Shown here in pieces: positions 25,301 through 36,326 of a DNA stretch of 64,000 nt. Every line of letters begins with the position of its first letter. Positions within the stretch are counted from its first letter, which is position 1. The DNA is taken from assembly GCA_021234155.1 (NCBI GenBank), contig JAJEKV010000835.1:17993-81992 (forward strand), written 5' to 3'. The DNA comes from Isoetes taiwanensis. Its lineage: Eukaryota > Streptophyta > Lycopodiopsida > Isoetales > Isoetaceae. The translations under genes were made by a program, and so were the position numbers. The notes under the pieces are model-generated. The model did not search any database. It was not told the DNA's origin and saw nothing but the letters and a program-made list of their open reading frames with translations.

Positions 25301-27550
25301 CAAAATCACAACATACAAGCTTTTGAAGGCATGGATGGTATTCATGTTTCTTTGCTCTTGAACTAATAAGTCATTTAGATCATAGCCTAATACAGCACTT
25401 TATTATAGAAGTAGTGCCAAACCAATATCAACTTAAAATTCAGCGGTGCCAGTTTTCTTAAAACACTTGTAGGCTTTAGATACAACATCTTTGAAGTAGA
25501 ACTTGGGCTAAATTGATGTTTGAAAAAAGCTAACATAAATTTCCTATTCAAAGAGCAAACTGTTGCTAATGAAATCAATTTATTTAATCCTTTGACATAT
25601 AGTTGGAAGTATAATATATCATCATTTGGAGGTGTAAAAGGTGTGGTGGTTTAGTTTTTTCAATGACGAAATCAACTAGCCTAGATTATATATGAATTAT
25701 TTGAATATAATATTTCATAAATTTCCTTTGGCATTTTTTAATCTTTGCAACATCAAAGATTAAAAATAATAATAACATCAAGGTTTTGGAACTAAAAATT
25801 TGAATGAACAATTCAAGCCTCAACTAAGGAATCATCCCAATAACACATGTGCTTTGTAAGTGCATCTTGTGCATTTTGCTCTTCGGGCACAAATGCCACC
25901 TCTAATCAATTGAGTAATGCTAGGTAAATTGGATAGATATACTTTCACCAAATCACGCATCACATCTCAAATCTCACCAAATGGAAGTATAAAAAAGAGT
26001 ATATTGCAGTACAAAATTACACCATGAATCTTATTTCTAGTATTGTACAAGGGAAGGAAAAGACAAACACATGTCTTACGTTTATCTTTTTTTTCCAATC
26101 TTTAACCCTCTGGCTTTAATGTTTTTGACTAAGGTTTGCATACCTTACTATAAAAAGTACCTTTGATGGAACTTTTAAAAAACCTTAATAAGCTGCACCT
26201 CTATCTAGTTAAAAGATATATATTTTTGATCAACATGTAAATATACATATATACAATGTAACATCTTTGAATCTAGCACAATTTAAGTACCATCTATTTG
26301 ATTAGATGATAATACATCTAATACGTATTCTATTTATGTTTGGTCTTATTAATCATTGAGATATGATTAGATAATATCTCTAACTTTGAGAAAGGCTAAT
26401 ATTCTTAGCTATATTAAGGTAGTATTTAGATATTATTCAAAGGATAATATCTCTAAGTTTTGAAGCTAAATCATAGTAACCTTCAATTTCTTTATTTTTT
26501 TGTATAGTTCTCATGTTGGGTATTTGCATTATCTCAAAATTTTTTCTTTTTTGATGGTAAAAATCCATCTGTTTGAATTTTTCTTCTTGGATATAAATAG
26601 AATATGCAAATATGCAAACTAGATATTCCACAAGATGCCAAAACCAGTTACCCAAACCCCAGTTGCCTGTTTTTATCAAAACAACACCCATATGTCGTGC
26701 GGAAAGAGATAAAGACACCACATATTTGAAGGATGACATGTGCTTATGTAGACTTTAATATGACTTCGACAACTAGATAATAATGTACCACAAGAGTAGT
26801 AAATGGATTTGAATACATGTCTTACCTTGCACATGTCTATTCTATTCTATTCCTTGCACATTGGGCTTCAACAAAAAGAAACATATTTTAGATAACAATA
26901 TTTGAAGTCAAAACTATCATTGCACTTAATTGTTAAGAGGACACGTGTAGCATTAGCAGCATGCAGATGCTAGCAGATCAATCAACATATAGTTATAAAG
27001 TAAGAACACTGGCATAAACAACAGATGAGGGTGCATTATTTTCTACTGTGCACTTTTAAAATGGTTCAAAACAGGTCATGAATGACGTTGTCATGGATGA
27101 CAAGCAGGGACATTACTAGCTGGAAAAGCGGATTGATCGGAACGCAACAAGGTGTAGGGGTAACATCAGAGGGTCAACACAGTCTAGATTGGGACAATGA
27201 GGACAATTGAGATAAGGATGGAAAATGTCGGATGCACTGGTAGAATAGAGGAGGGAAGGAGGCAGAGGCGGGGGATATTCGAGCAGGAGGAGGGAACATG
27301 ACGGTGGCCGAGAACTCTGAGAAGTGGAGGAAAAAGGCAGATGGAGTCAAGGGAACCCTAAGTAGGGGGACATGCCAACATGTGGGCAATTTAAAGTCAA
27401 ACAAATTGGGAATGGTTTGGTAAAAGTCCTCATGTGCAAATGGTGAATGCCATAATAGGCGGGGTAAAAATAAATCAATGGTTCACATGAAATAAGTTCG
27501 CTTTACTAACGAAAAAAAGGAAAAAAAAGGTTCGCTTTTTATAAAAAAGG
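22376..27550. other. Intergenic DNA, no gene recognised
   Basis: Contains a direct repeat pair (about 23667-23710 and 23751-23797, with GATAAGCATTAA and TGCCTTGGGG in both) and a small tandem GCGAGATGATTGAATTAA pair (23370-23420). The longest open frame, 24488-24955 minus (155 codons), is unusually long for this composition, but its translation resembles no family I know. 25-26.9 kb is very A+T-rich and featureless, with GATAATATCTCTAA repeated near 26372 and 26444. Confidence 0.45.
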
Positions 27551-27785
27551 GTCCGACGTGGCGCTCAGGGTCAAAACAATGGCAAACAGAATGCCGTACG
27601 TCGTGCATTCTTGCCGTACGTCCGGCAGTCTCCGATGCCTCCCCTTTATTAATGCCTGTCTTTTCATCCGGCGGTTCTCGTCGACCGAGAACGGATTTCA
27701 CAGTTACGATGGGAGAAAAAGTAATACACATAGCTTGCACGTGCATTGCCACGTCGGACCCACGTCGGCTGCCACGTGGGCGGCT
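27551..27785 (+). promoter_or_regulatory. Upstream region with clustered ACGT-core (G-box/ABRE-like) sites
   Basis: Seven ACGT cores lie within about 230 bp, 0.6-0.85 kb upstream of the proposed kinase start codon. They are GACGTGGC at 27555, two GCCGTACGTC repeats (27593 and 27613), CACGTG at 27738, GCCACGTCGG at 27748, CCCACGTCGG at 27759 and GCCACGTGGG at 27771. CACGTG and ACGTGGC elements are classical plant bZIP/bHLH targets (G-box, ABRE) for light and abscisic acid responses. The block is G+C- and CpG-rich against an A+T-rich background. No convincing TATA box is seen. Promoter function is inferred from position and motif density. Confidence 0.5.
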
Positions 27786-28387
27786 CCATGGTGCAAACTT
27801 TGAGCACTGTTTTTTGGAGGAACAAAGAGCGGGGACGATTTTTTTTTTTGTTTTAATCGTTTGTTGATGATAGAAGGAGGCCGCCGGGTTGGAATTCCTT
27901 CTTGAATATGGTCCTTTACCGCCGCTGCAGCATCCTTGACCTCAAAATAAGCGCCTCAGTTCTTCGCCGGAGTTTTCGCGGCGACCAATTCGGTGAAAAT
28001 CAACCCCCGGAAGTGGTTATTGGAGAAACCCTCTTTTCCGTTCTAATTCTGTTGAATTTTCTTCGCATTTCAACAAAGCTGCTTCTGACTCACATTTTGA
28101 AGCTAGGATCAATTCTTGAGTTTTGATACATATTAATTCTGGCTTGTCCGCTGCATTTTCTTGCCTTTTGGAGCAATTTGCTTGATAATTACCTCTTTTG
28201 AACGAGCCAACAATTGGAACTCGTTCACTGCCTCTTGTTGGTTTTCTTCCAGCTTCAAATTTTCGTAGAAGGATCTACTTTGCTGCTGTTGGAGCAGCTT
28301 TGCCTTGGCAGATTGATTTCCATCTTATTTTCTGTTGGCAGCGTTTTTCTGCAAAAAGTATTTGGCGGAAACATTGATCATTAAGTT
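27786..28387 (+). other. Probable 5' leader of the kinase gene
   Basis: Lies between the ACGT cluster and the proposed start ATG at 28388. It contains a G+C-rich first part (27870-28010) and a pyrimidine-rich second part, which would fit a leader with an intron, though I cannot place splice sites. A 74-codon upstream ORF (27902-28126) shows no family resemblance. Confidence 0.35.
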
Positions 28388-30322
28388 ATGGGGATAAAGG
28401 AGAAGAAACAGTATTCTGTTATCTCTACAGATTATCATTTGTTGGAAGAAAATAGGCCAGGGCAGTACTGGAACGGTGTACAGAACAGTGTGTTTGCCGT
28501 TCAACGAAGTTTCTTAGCGATCAGAAATTGGATCTTGAAAAGTGTTGCGGTAATTTGGTACGCCCACTAACTTCTTCCTATAAACTGTGATAAGGTGTTT
28601 GAAAATCATTCATGCAGAGTAGCTTGAGCTGATTAAGCCCAGGCAAAACCTGCTTTTCTGCTGGAACAAAGGTTAAGTTAGTTAAGTCCAAACAAAACGC
28701 ATGAGTGGTTTTATGCTTTGAACAAGAGGCTCCATTATTCTGAAAATGTTTTGCTTGAAGACCCTACTCGGTCTGTTTGGTTTGTCGATAGATGATATCT
28801 ATTGCTTCTTTCGTTGCATGTTTCTTTTGCACTTGTTCATTCGACTTTCAGGACGATGTTAGGAGGGAAGCACAAACCATGGTTCTGATTAATCATCAAA
28901 TGTTGTGCGGGCTTTTTTGTTCATTTGTTGTTAGTCAGCATCTTTGGGTCGTCATGCCTTACATGGGTGGAGGATCATGCCTTCACATTATGAAAGTGTC
29001 ATTTCCTGATGGCTTTGAGGAGCAAATTATTGCTACAATTCTAAAAGGAATGTTTGAAGGCTTTAGAATATCTACATCGGCAAAGGACACATCCATCGTG
29101 ATGTGAAGGTTTTTTCTCTCTACTATCTTATATTGCAGAGAATTACAAGCTACAGGAGTTTATTTAATTGAGTATAAGAATGGTAATTCATGATATTGTT
29201 TAAGGCTTAAAACATTGGCTATTGCTGGTAACATTTTGATTGATGAAAACGGAGCAACAAAACTTGGGGATTTGAGGGGTGGCAGCTTGCATGTTTGAAG
29301 CGGTGTCATAAAATGGTCAAGGAACACATTTGTTGGGGCGCCATGCTGAGTTCGTGACATGGATCAAGATTGTATAATCTATTTAGGTTAATATTTATCA
29401 GGAGTAATTTTCTGCAGGATGGCACCAAGTGATGGAACAACTGAATGGTTACGATTTTAAGTAAGTATTTCTTATCTTAATAGGCATGCGGGTCTTTTCA
29501 AGTATTTGTTTTGCATGCGGTATCCTTCTCCAGGCTGAAGAATTTTTTTAGTCATAAATTCAAATTTGGTCCCATTCTTTTTGGTTAAAAAGTAAGGGTA
29601 TGCATGTCACATGTAGCTATAGAAGGGCTATGATATGCAAACTAGGGTGCTAGAATGATTGCATTTCTATCTAGCCAGAGATTTTTTTGTTAAGAGCTGG
29701 AAGGAGAGTTCATGTTTTCTATAATAGCTTAACTTGATAGTGATGTATTGAACAGGGCAGATATATGGTCTTTCGGAATTACTGCCTTGGAGACTAGCAC
29801 ATGGACATGCTCCCTTTTCAAAAGTACCCTCCCATGAAGGTACACATATCATGCAAGGTGCCATTCAAACTTCACTATGCATATTGCCAACTGTATGAAA
29901 TTATCAGTGAGTTTGATTCAATGCATTATGGAACTTTTAGGTACTGTTGATGACATTACAAAATGCTCACATCTCTGGTCTTAGCTATGCAAGGGACAAA
30001 AAGTATTCAAAGGTAGATATGATGTCAACTGTTTTCTATTTGTTATGTTTTTTCTGGCATGGAGGACCATCTTTAAAAGGTCCCTGAGAATAAAAGGCGA
30101 TAAGGGAACTGGATAGATGCTAAGATCACGATGTTGGTGCTTGTTATTGTGAATAGGCATTCAAAGGAATTAATTGCAATGTCTGGTCAAAGACCCTACA
30201 AAGAGACCAACTGCTGAAAAAGCTGTTAAAGCACTCATTTTTAAGAGTGCAAAATCAAATGAATCCCATTTGCTCGTCATTTATTTGAGGGCGCTACTTT
30301 ACTGCGTGTCAGAAATCTTAAG
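28388..30322 (+). other. Kinase catalytic domain, exons 1-7 of the FRAY/BLUS1-like gene
   Basis: Exon 1 carries a glycine-rich loop of the GQGSTGTVYR type, then LPFNEV and a segment where the ATP-binding lysine is expected. Exon 2 reads DDVRREAQTM, LWVVMPYM and GGSCLHIMK, then the catalytic loop HRDVK at 29094-29108, just after a one-base excess at 29081-29086. Exon 3 has AGNILIDENGATKLGD, with the DFG codons broken at 29269-29274, then NTFVGAPC of the activation segment. Exon 4 gives the MAPEVM-like segment with two bases missing. Exon 5 reads ADIWSFGITALE and, after an extra A, AHGHAPFSKYPPMK. Exon 6, VLLMTLQN to ARDKKYSK, is fully in frame. Exon 7 encodes the KDPTKRPTAEKLLKH segment with several indels. 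This order is that of a complete Hanks-type domain. Confidence 0.83.
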
Positions 30323-30408
30323 GTAAGAAGTTATGAGAATGCAACTAATTTCGGTTTGCTGGAAATTGTTCTTAGTGGATGACATGTAAAATGGGCAATG
30401 ATTAACAG

Positions 30409-33348
30409 CTGAAAAAGCATCTGAGCTTGCTGAAAAGAAAGTGCCGCTATATGAAGAACAGGAAGAAAGGTCTCAGGTATTTTGCACATAACATCTTTGT
30501 TTTGAATCTTATTATGATAACTTGAATGTGTGGGATATTCTGCTTAGAGGCAGTATAAGCGTGGTGTAAGTGGTTGGAACTTTGATGTGGAAGACTTGAA
30601 AGCTCAGGCAGCATTGGTAAAGTTGCTTGAAGTCTTTGCTTAACATCTCATCATATCACTCTGTAGATTGATTGGATGTTTCTTAGACAGATTCAAGATG
30701 ATTATTCTCCCATACTTAAAAAGAAATGATGATGAACAAGCCAAATTTTGTTCTCTGAAAGCTGATGGTTTTCACAGTCTTGAGTCAATTAAGTTGGAAA
30801 ATATACCAGAGGTGAGTAAATTGTTGTTTTATTTTCTCTTCTATTGAGCTTAGCCGAATATGTGTCTCATTGCGGAGTAGTTGAAGTTAAGCTCAGTACC
30901 TGTGGCAATGCAACCAAGCTTGCACATGCTCATAAGCCGCAGTAGGTCTTTTTATGTTTCAAAACCTTCTAATTCTTTTGTTATCATCAGGAACAACCAT
31001 TTTGAATCCCTTTTGTTTTCAATACACATCTGTTATAAGTGCGTGGAAGGCTAGTGGCATATTGTATCTATAAACTCCACAATTTATCAAATAGTATTGT
31101 TAAACACCTTATGCACGACTGTGCTGTTCTTGTCAGTTCATTTGCTTGGGAAGATGTTCACGACCGTAATGACCAATGCAACCCAAGCTTGCATATGCTC
31201 ATAACCTGTAGGTTTTACAAAACCTTCTAATTCTTTTTGTTATCAGTTTGAATCTTTTTGTTTTCAATACACATTATCTGTTATAAGTGCATGGAAAGGC
31301 TAGTATATTGTTCTAAAACTCCACAATTTATCAAATAGTAATTCGACTATTGCTGTTCTTATCAGTTTTGCTTGGGAAGATGTTCTGACAATGACCTGTC
31401 AACAATGCAACCCAAACTGCATATGCTCATAAGCACAGTGGTTCCTAGAAACCTTCTAATTCTTTTTGTTATCAGTTTGAATCCCTTTGTTTTCAATACA
31501 TTATCTGTTATAAGTGCATGGAAGGCTAGTGGCATATTGTATCTATAAACTCCACAATTTATCAAATAGTATTGTTAAACACCTTATGCGACTGTGCTGT
31601 TCTTATCAGTTCATTTTGCTTGGGAAGATGTTCTGACAATGATGATCTTTGAGCCATTCTTATCCATCACTTTTGTTTGCCATGCCAGGAGTCCTTGCAA
31701 CACTGAATTTGAGGAATCAGACTTATCAGACAGCCCAACATGCCTTGATCAGAAAAAAGCGGAGAAACATGATCAAAGATAAAGATGATCAACTTCTCAA
31801 ACAAGATGGAGTGAAGAAATATTTAGAAATTGGGCATCCACAAGACGAACTCAAAAACTAAATGAAGTGAGAAGCAACGACAACGAGCGAGAAAGAACAT
31901 CATGAAATTAATTTCTCTGTTTTCTCTACCGTCAGACGAAAAAAAAGTAAGTCTGAAAGGTGTATTTCGCAGTGCATAGTTCTCATGGCGTGTTTGGTCC
32001 ATGTATTGATAACATTTTTGTTCCTTCGTTCAGGGATCTTCGGCAGTTGGGCGACCTGGAGATGAGAGTTCGCGCGTCACTACACAACAAGACAAACTAC
32101 CCAATGGGTCTGTACCGGATCACCAGCCAGCCAATGGATCAACTGGTCTCTCTAGAAATCCCGTCAGGTAGTTGGGATTTAAAAATCAATGGGTAACTTT
32201 TACCCCTGTTTTAGTTTTACTAGTTATTTTGTTTTTCTTGCATTATGCTCGTTGGTGATGCTATCAGGCAGGAAGAAGACAAATCAAGGGCCACGTTACA
32301 CCGAGAAAAGGGGCGTTTTTCAGTAACATCAGCGGATGTTAATCTTAAAGTCGAAGAAATATTCACTTTGTTTTGGATCTTGAATGATGCATATAATCTT
32401 ATGCTCATCAGGATCTTTATTGCGAAATTCTCTTCCCAAGCAAACGGGAGGCTGCAAGTGCTCAGGTTTGCAAGTTTCTGATATAAGGCCCCCTCCCTCC
32501 CACCAAAGAAATAAAAATCTGGATTTGTCCTCTCGTTTATCAACTTTGCTTTTTGGACGCAGGGGCTAGTTAATCAATCTGGGATGGCTCAAGCACTTCA
32601 CCTGTCGCAGTTGTAGCATCAGCTGCTAAACGTTTCCGTGCCCCGCTGTACTGTCACATTTGCAGAGTCTTTTAAATCATACATCTATGCAGGTAATGGG
32701 TTTTATTCTTTTACTCGTGTTAGTGAAATATAGATAGATGTCATTGTGAATGCATATTGCAGGACACAATGCTGAATCTGATGATAAAGCGTTAGCACTG
32801 GAGAAAACCAACTGGTATGCGTGCTCTTAATTCATGAACTGAGGTATTGGAGATGATGCTGAGGCTTTTATGTTCAACAGGCCAAGTTGGGCATTTCTAG
32901 AGACATGCCGCCTGAGCACAATGTGAGCATTTGCAATTGCACTAACCGAGAATGCAATGACTTTTGGGGTTTTACTTTCTGATTAGCGACAAATGTTAAT
33001 TATTTTTGTAGATTGAGTGCTGGTAAAGATCGGGGTGAACTGAGGCACCAGGTTGCTGAGTTACTGCAGGAGGTGGAAAAGGTAAAAGATGGACATTTTT
33101 CTTGGATTTTGTCATCTGAGATGATTATATGTGCAGGGTTATTGCTTCTTGTGGATGTGAACTGCAAGTGGTAAAGCTTCAGAAATATGTTCAGGTATTG
33201 TGTTTCCCAGGATGGAGTTATTATGTAGGTAGCAATGCTTTTGAACAGCATGGATATTGAACAGTTGGAGCGCCAGCTGAATGCAATTTTCAATAAGGAG
33301 GAGGAAGAAAGGATACGCAAAGAAGGAGGCAGCCCAGAAGACGGTTGA
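30409..33348 (+). other. C-terminal regulatory region, exons 8-20 of the kinase gene
   Basis: Exons 8-9 give a charged segment and YKRGVSGWNF-VEDLKAQAAL, a block recalled as conserved after the kinase domain in plant FRAY-like proteins. Exon 10 continues with IQDD. Exon 11 is acidic then basic (EFEESDLSDSPTC). Exon 12 is an in-frame, Ser/Gly/Pro-rich linker. Exon 13 contains KGRFSVTSADVNL, a signature also recalled from the family. Exon 15 gives VLSHLQSLLNHTSMQ after a frame break. Exons 16-20 encode heptad-rich sequence likely to form a coiled coil, ending LERQLNAIFNKEEEERIRKE. A single extra G near 33325 changes the last residues before the stop; either frame stops by 33350. Exons 14 and 17 are placed mainly by splice sites and are less certain. 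Confidence 0.7.
30909..31642. repeat. Triplicated 230-270 bp unit inside intron 10
   Basis: Units start at 30909, 31177 and 31405, each at TGCAACC(C)AA, and run through CCTTCTAATTC, TTTTCAATACA, TCTGTTATAAGTGC, CTCCACAATTTATCAAATAG and TTGCTTGGGAAGATGTTC. Copies 1 and 3 keep a phrase (GGCATATTGTATCTATAAAC) that copy 2 has lost. The array expands intron 10 to about 877 bp, by far the largest intron in the gene. Confidence 0.92.
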
Positions 33349-33875
33349 TTAAATGTTTGTGCAGTGTATTTTGTGAGTTGTACGTTGGTCCGTCAATGTG
33401 GCGTTGTGTATATGATCTCGTCCCTTTTTCTGCGAGATTTGCCATTGTATGCAATATCCAGAAACCTTACGTGCAGAGCCTGACTGATGAATTTGCATGT
33501 AGCTAGTTTTTAAAACCCCGTGTTCATTTATTACCGATGCATTGCAGTCTATTGATCTATGCTACATTCATGACGTTTTGCAACAGTCTAAACATTGGTA
33601 GACTAGCATGTTCATGCTCATGATTGGGAAGACTAGTGCTTGAAGTGCAGCTTTGTTTTAGAAAGGTTGTTTGCCTTATTGTGATTAATATTGCAATGTT
33701 TTTCCAAGCCTAGAATGTTCTTTTTAGACAATTGTCAATTGGTCTTTGATAAAAATATGTTCGTTCATTTATTCATTAAAGTAGGTGAAATACAAGGCTT
33801 ATGTCATGAGAGATGTATGCTTCATGTTTTTGATTTGTTGGCATAGAGGTTGCAAGAAGAATCACATCAACCTAC
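33349..33875 (+). other. 3' untranslated/flanking region of the kinase gene, duplicated at 43.4-43.9 kb
   Basis: Non-coding DNA after the stop codon. It is recognisably repeated at about 43450-43920 in the same order and orientation (TGCGAGA-GATTTGCCA, TTTGCATGTAGCTAGTTTT, TATTGATCTATGCTACATTC, GATTAATATTGCAATGTTTT, TAATTGTCAATTGGTCTT). A clear AATAAA signal is not evident. The transcript end is unknown. Confidence 0.6.
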
Positions 33876-36326
33876 GGATGAAATTCTGTGATGTAAATGT
33901 AAAACCATTTTTACGACCTCTAAACTACGGTTATTGCGTATGGCCATGTGGCACACATTCTTTTAAAAGAAATGTTAGGCTAGATTGATATTCTTTATTT
34001 GCATTTACATTCTAACATTTTTCTACATTCTATATTTTACCCTACATTTCCAACAATTTGACTACATTCTAAGTTTTTCTACCCTACATTATTTATTTCA
34101 ACTTACATTTGAAATACAATGTAGTAAACAAGTCAAAAAGCTGCAATTTCTGAGTCAAAAGCTTCATTTCATAATTAAAAGCGGTCGCGGATCTTGACTA
34201 GATCACACTAGATCAGAATTTTATAGAATAGCATGAAAGCAGAAATATGAAGTTTATAGATCACTTCCGAGTCCGATCTAACTCTTCTTAATCGGGTTTT
34301 GTATAAATCACGAGATCTTTCTGTCATGTAGGGCATCCCAATATTGCAATTCTAAAATGATCCCAAGAAATATTTGAAATGCTGCATGCAAACTAATGCA
34401 TGTTTTACAAGCTTGAGGGGAAGTTGCTACCGGTCTCAATATCGATTAGAAGCGGCAATTCTTGATTCATCTGAAATCTGGGGGACAATTCAACACGGGG
34501 GGAGACACATTCACCGATTGCAATACTAGGTGCCACAATACTAGAATTGGGAATACTTGGCACTTTCTAATGCGCATTGGAGAACCACCCGACTGTTCAA
34601 CCCCGATCATCTCGGCATTTGCTTTATTAGCAAGAATCAATCAGCGAGACATGACATCCGAGGAATGATCAATCTCATCAACCCACTTCAACTCCTCCTT
34701 ATAAACAACATCAAAAGTTAGCCTCTATCATCTCCATCAAATGGTTTCGTGAATGACACCCATTGCACGCACTTGGCTTGCCAGTTAATTGTCATCATCA
34801 CGTGAAAAAACGCGTCGAGAAACAAAAGAAAAGAAAGCCAAACAAAAATGCATGTAATTAAATTACATGTGGTATGCCTTCGGTTAGATGACTGACCTCG
34901 TAATTCTCATACTTGGCGGCACGTGGAACTCCAGCCCTTATCATTCTAGATATAGCTGTACATCAGTTTTGCGAGAAAATTTACCCTCAATTTTGTGATG
35001 TAGCTAACATGTGTATTTGGCCCAGAAGCAAGTGTTCTTGCTAACTCTATTAGTAAATTATACCCAGCGAGCGGACTAATAATTACGAATAACAAGCATA
35101 AAAGCAAAACCTCACAATATTTCCATCTTTATCGGGCTTCCACTTGGCCAAATGCCTCTCAAGTTGTTTATATGTCGAGACAACATGAATGTCTTTGCAT
35201 GGCATTACGGCCTTTCTTCGATAGTGATTCATGTGTTCATCATAGTTCTTACTCATCTCTCATTATACTCGGGAACTCTTTTTCTCATTCTCTTGATACC
35301 AGAAAATTTACTTATCGTGACTGATTGTGCAACTCATTACGCCCCTCGAATAGCAAACCTACCTACACAATAGTACAAGAACCTCCCTCTGTTGACCTCT
35401 GGCATGAGTAACACGATGATCAAGTCTGGCCCACAATGCTATTAGCAAAACTAATCTCATCTACCTTTTTTCTTTTCGGCGGACACACGGGTTTTCCTAG
35501 ATCTCCGCATGCTAGCTATACAAGCCCCAATGGGTTAACCGATCGAAAATAGCACTCTTTCACAATGTCAAAGGTAAGCTCTAAATTCCGGTTGGGCTAT
35601 GATAGCCATTTTCTCCTTTATTACAATACATGTATTGCACTTAACCTCTTTTCTTTGGACTTTGTGCTTCCCGCGTGAGAATGAAGAATGAGAGGCGTTA
35701 ACGCCTATCATCTCTATCACATTGGCGTTCACCTCATGAAGAATAATATCTTTTTTGGTTGGGACGGAGAACCTCTTCACATTCTCTCTGCGCCGATGAA
35801 AATGATTTTGATCGTGGGCCATTGTCTCCGGCATTCTCATCTATGTACACAGACGCAATGACCTTCCACTGCTAGAGTGTGAGACCACCGGTTTTGTGCA
35901 GTATTTACCATGTTAACAACTTCGTGACGGGAAAAATCTTCACTTATAGAAAGTGGACATTGGAATACCGCATATGCCGTAACAAACAAACACGCTTGTT
36001 ATTTAGCATGAGCATCGACGACTGTCAGTTTCTCACGAACAAGCGTCTAACATGTTAAAAACAAATGTGGTCTGTCTGAAACACTCAAGTTCCAAAAGAA
36101 ATGCATGCCTGCGTAATTGTTGTTGAGAAGTTTATATCTTCTCATGCAACAAATGTCGAAATGTAAAGGTTTAAAATGGAAAGGCTGCGGTCATCTTTTC
36201 TCTGCCGGGCTTTAGTGGTCCGGCATCTTTGCATGGAGTCCAGATTCACCATTAAATACACATCCTCTTGGGTGCCTTCAAAACTTCAATTTGCATGGCA
36301 TGGGGTACTTCAATGGCTTGTCTCTC
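33876..36326. other. Intergenic DNA, no gene recognised
   Basis: A CTACATT-rich A+T tract lies at 34020-34110. Minus-strand open stretches at about 35130-35260 and 35568-35840 are charged and might belong to the same decayed minus-strand unit as 36327-37108, but no motif allows a call. Confidence 0.4.

Larger units (their letters stand above)
28388..33348 (+). pseudogene. STE20/GCK-family (FRAY/BLUS1-like) Ser/Thr kinase gene, 20 exons, frame-disrupted
   Basis: A plant germinal-centre-kinase-like protein kinase related to FRAY/OSR1; the plant branch includes BLUS1, which acts in blue-light stomatal signalling. Such enzymes transfer phosphate from ATP to Ser/Thr and act in the cytosol. I place coding exons at 28388-28557, 28852-29108, 29224-29348, 29418-29460, 29756-29839, 29941-30012, 30157-30322, 30409-30476, 30548-30616, 30691-30811, 31689-31946, 32034-32167, 32268-32349, 32412-32465, 32563-32692, 32763-32814, 32881-32922, 33011-33081, 33137-33194 and 33249-33348. 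The start is chosen because the reading goes directly into the kinase N-lobe. Most introns are 54-300 bp with GT-AG ends. Many exons hold one- or two-base frame breaks, so as written no full protein results. It is either a young non-processed pseudogene or an active gene read with indel errors. The family is firm; the branch assignment is less so. Confidence 0.82.

Noticed and set aside
30909-31642. CRISPR-like array
   Set aside because: The units are long, adjacent and intronic, with no short-repeat/spacer structure, and the context is a eukaryotic gene.
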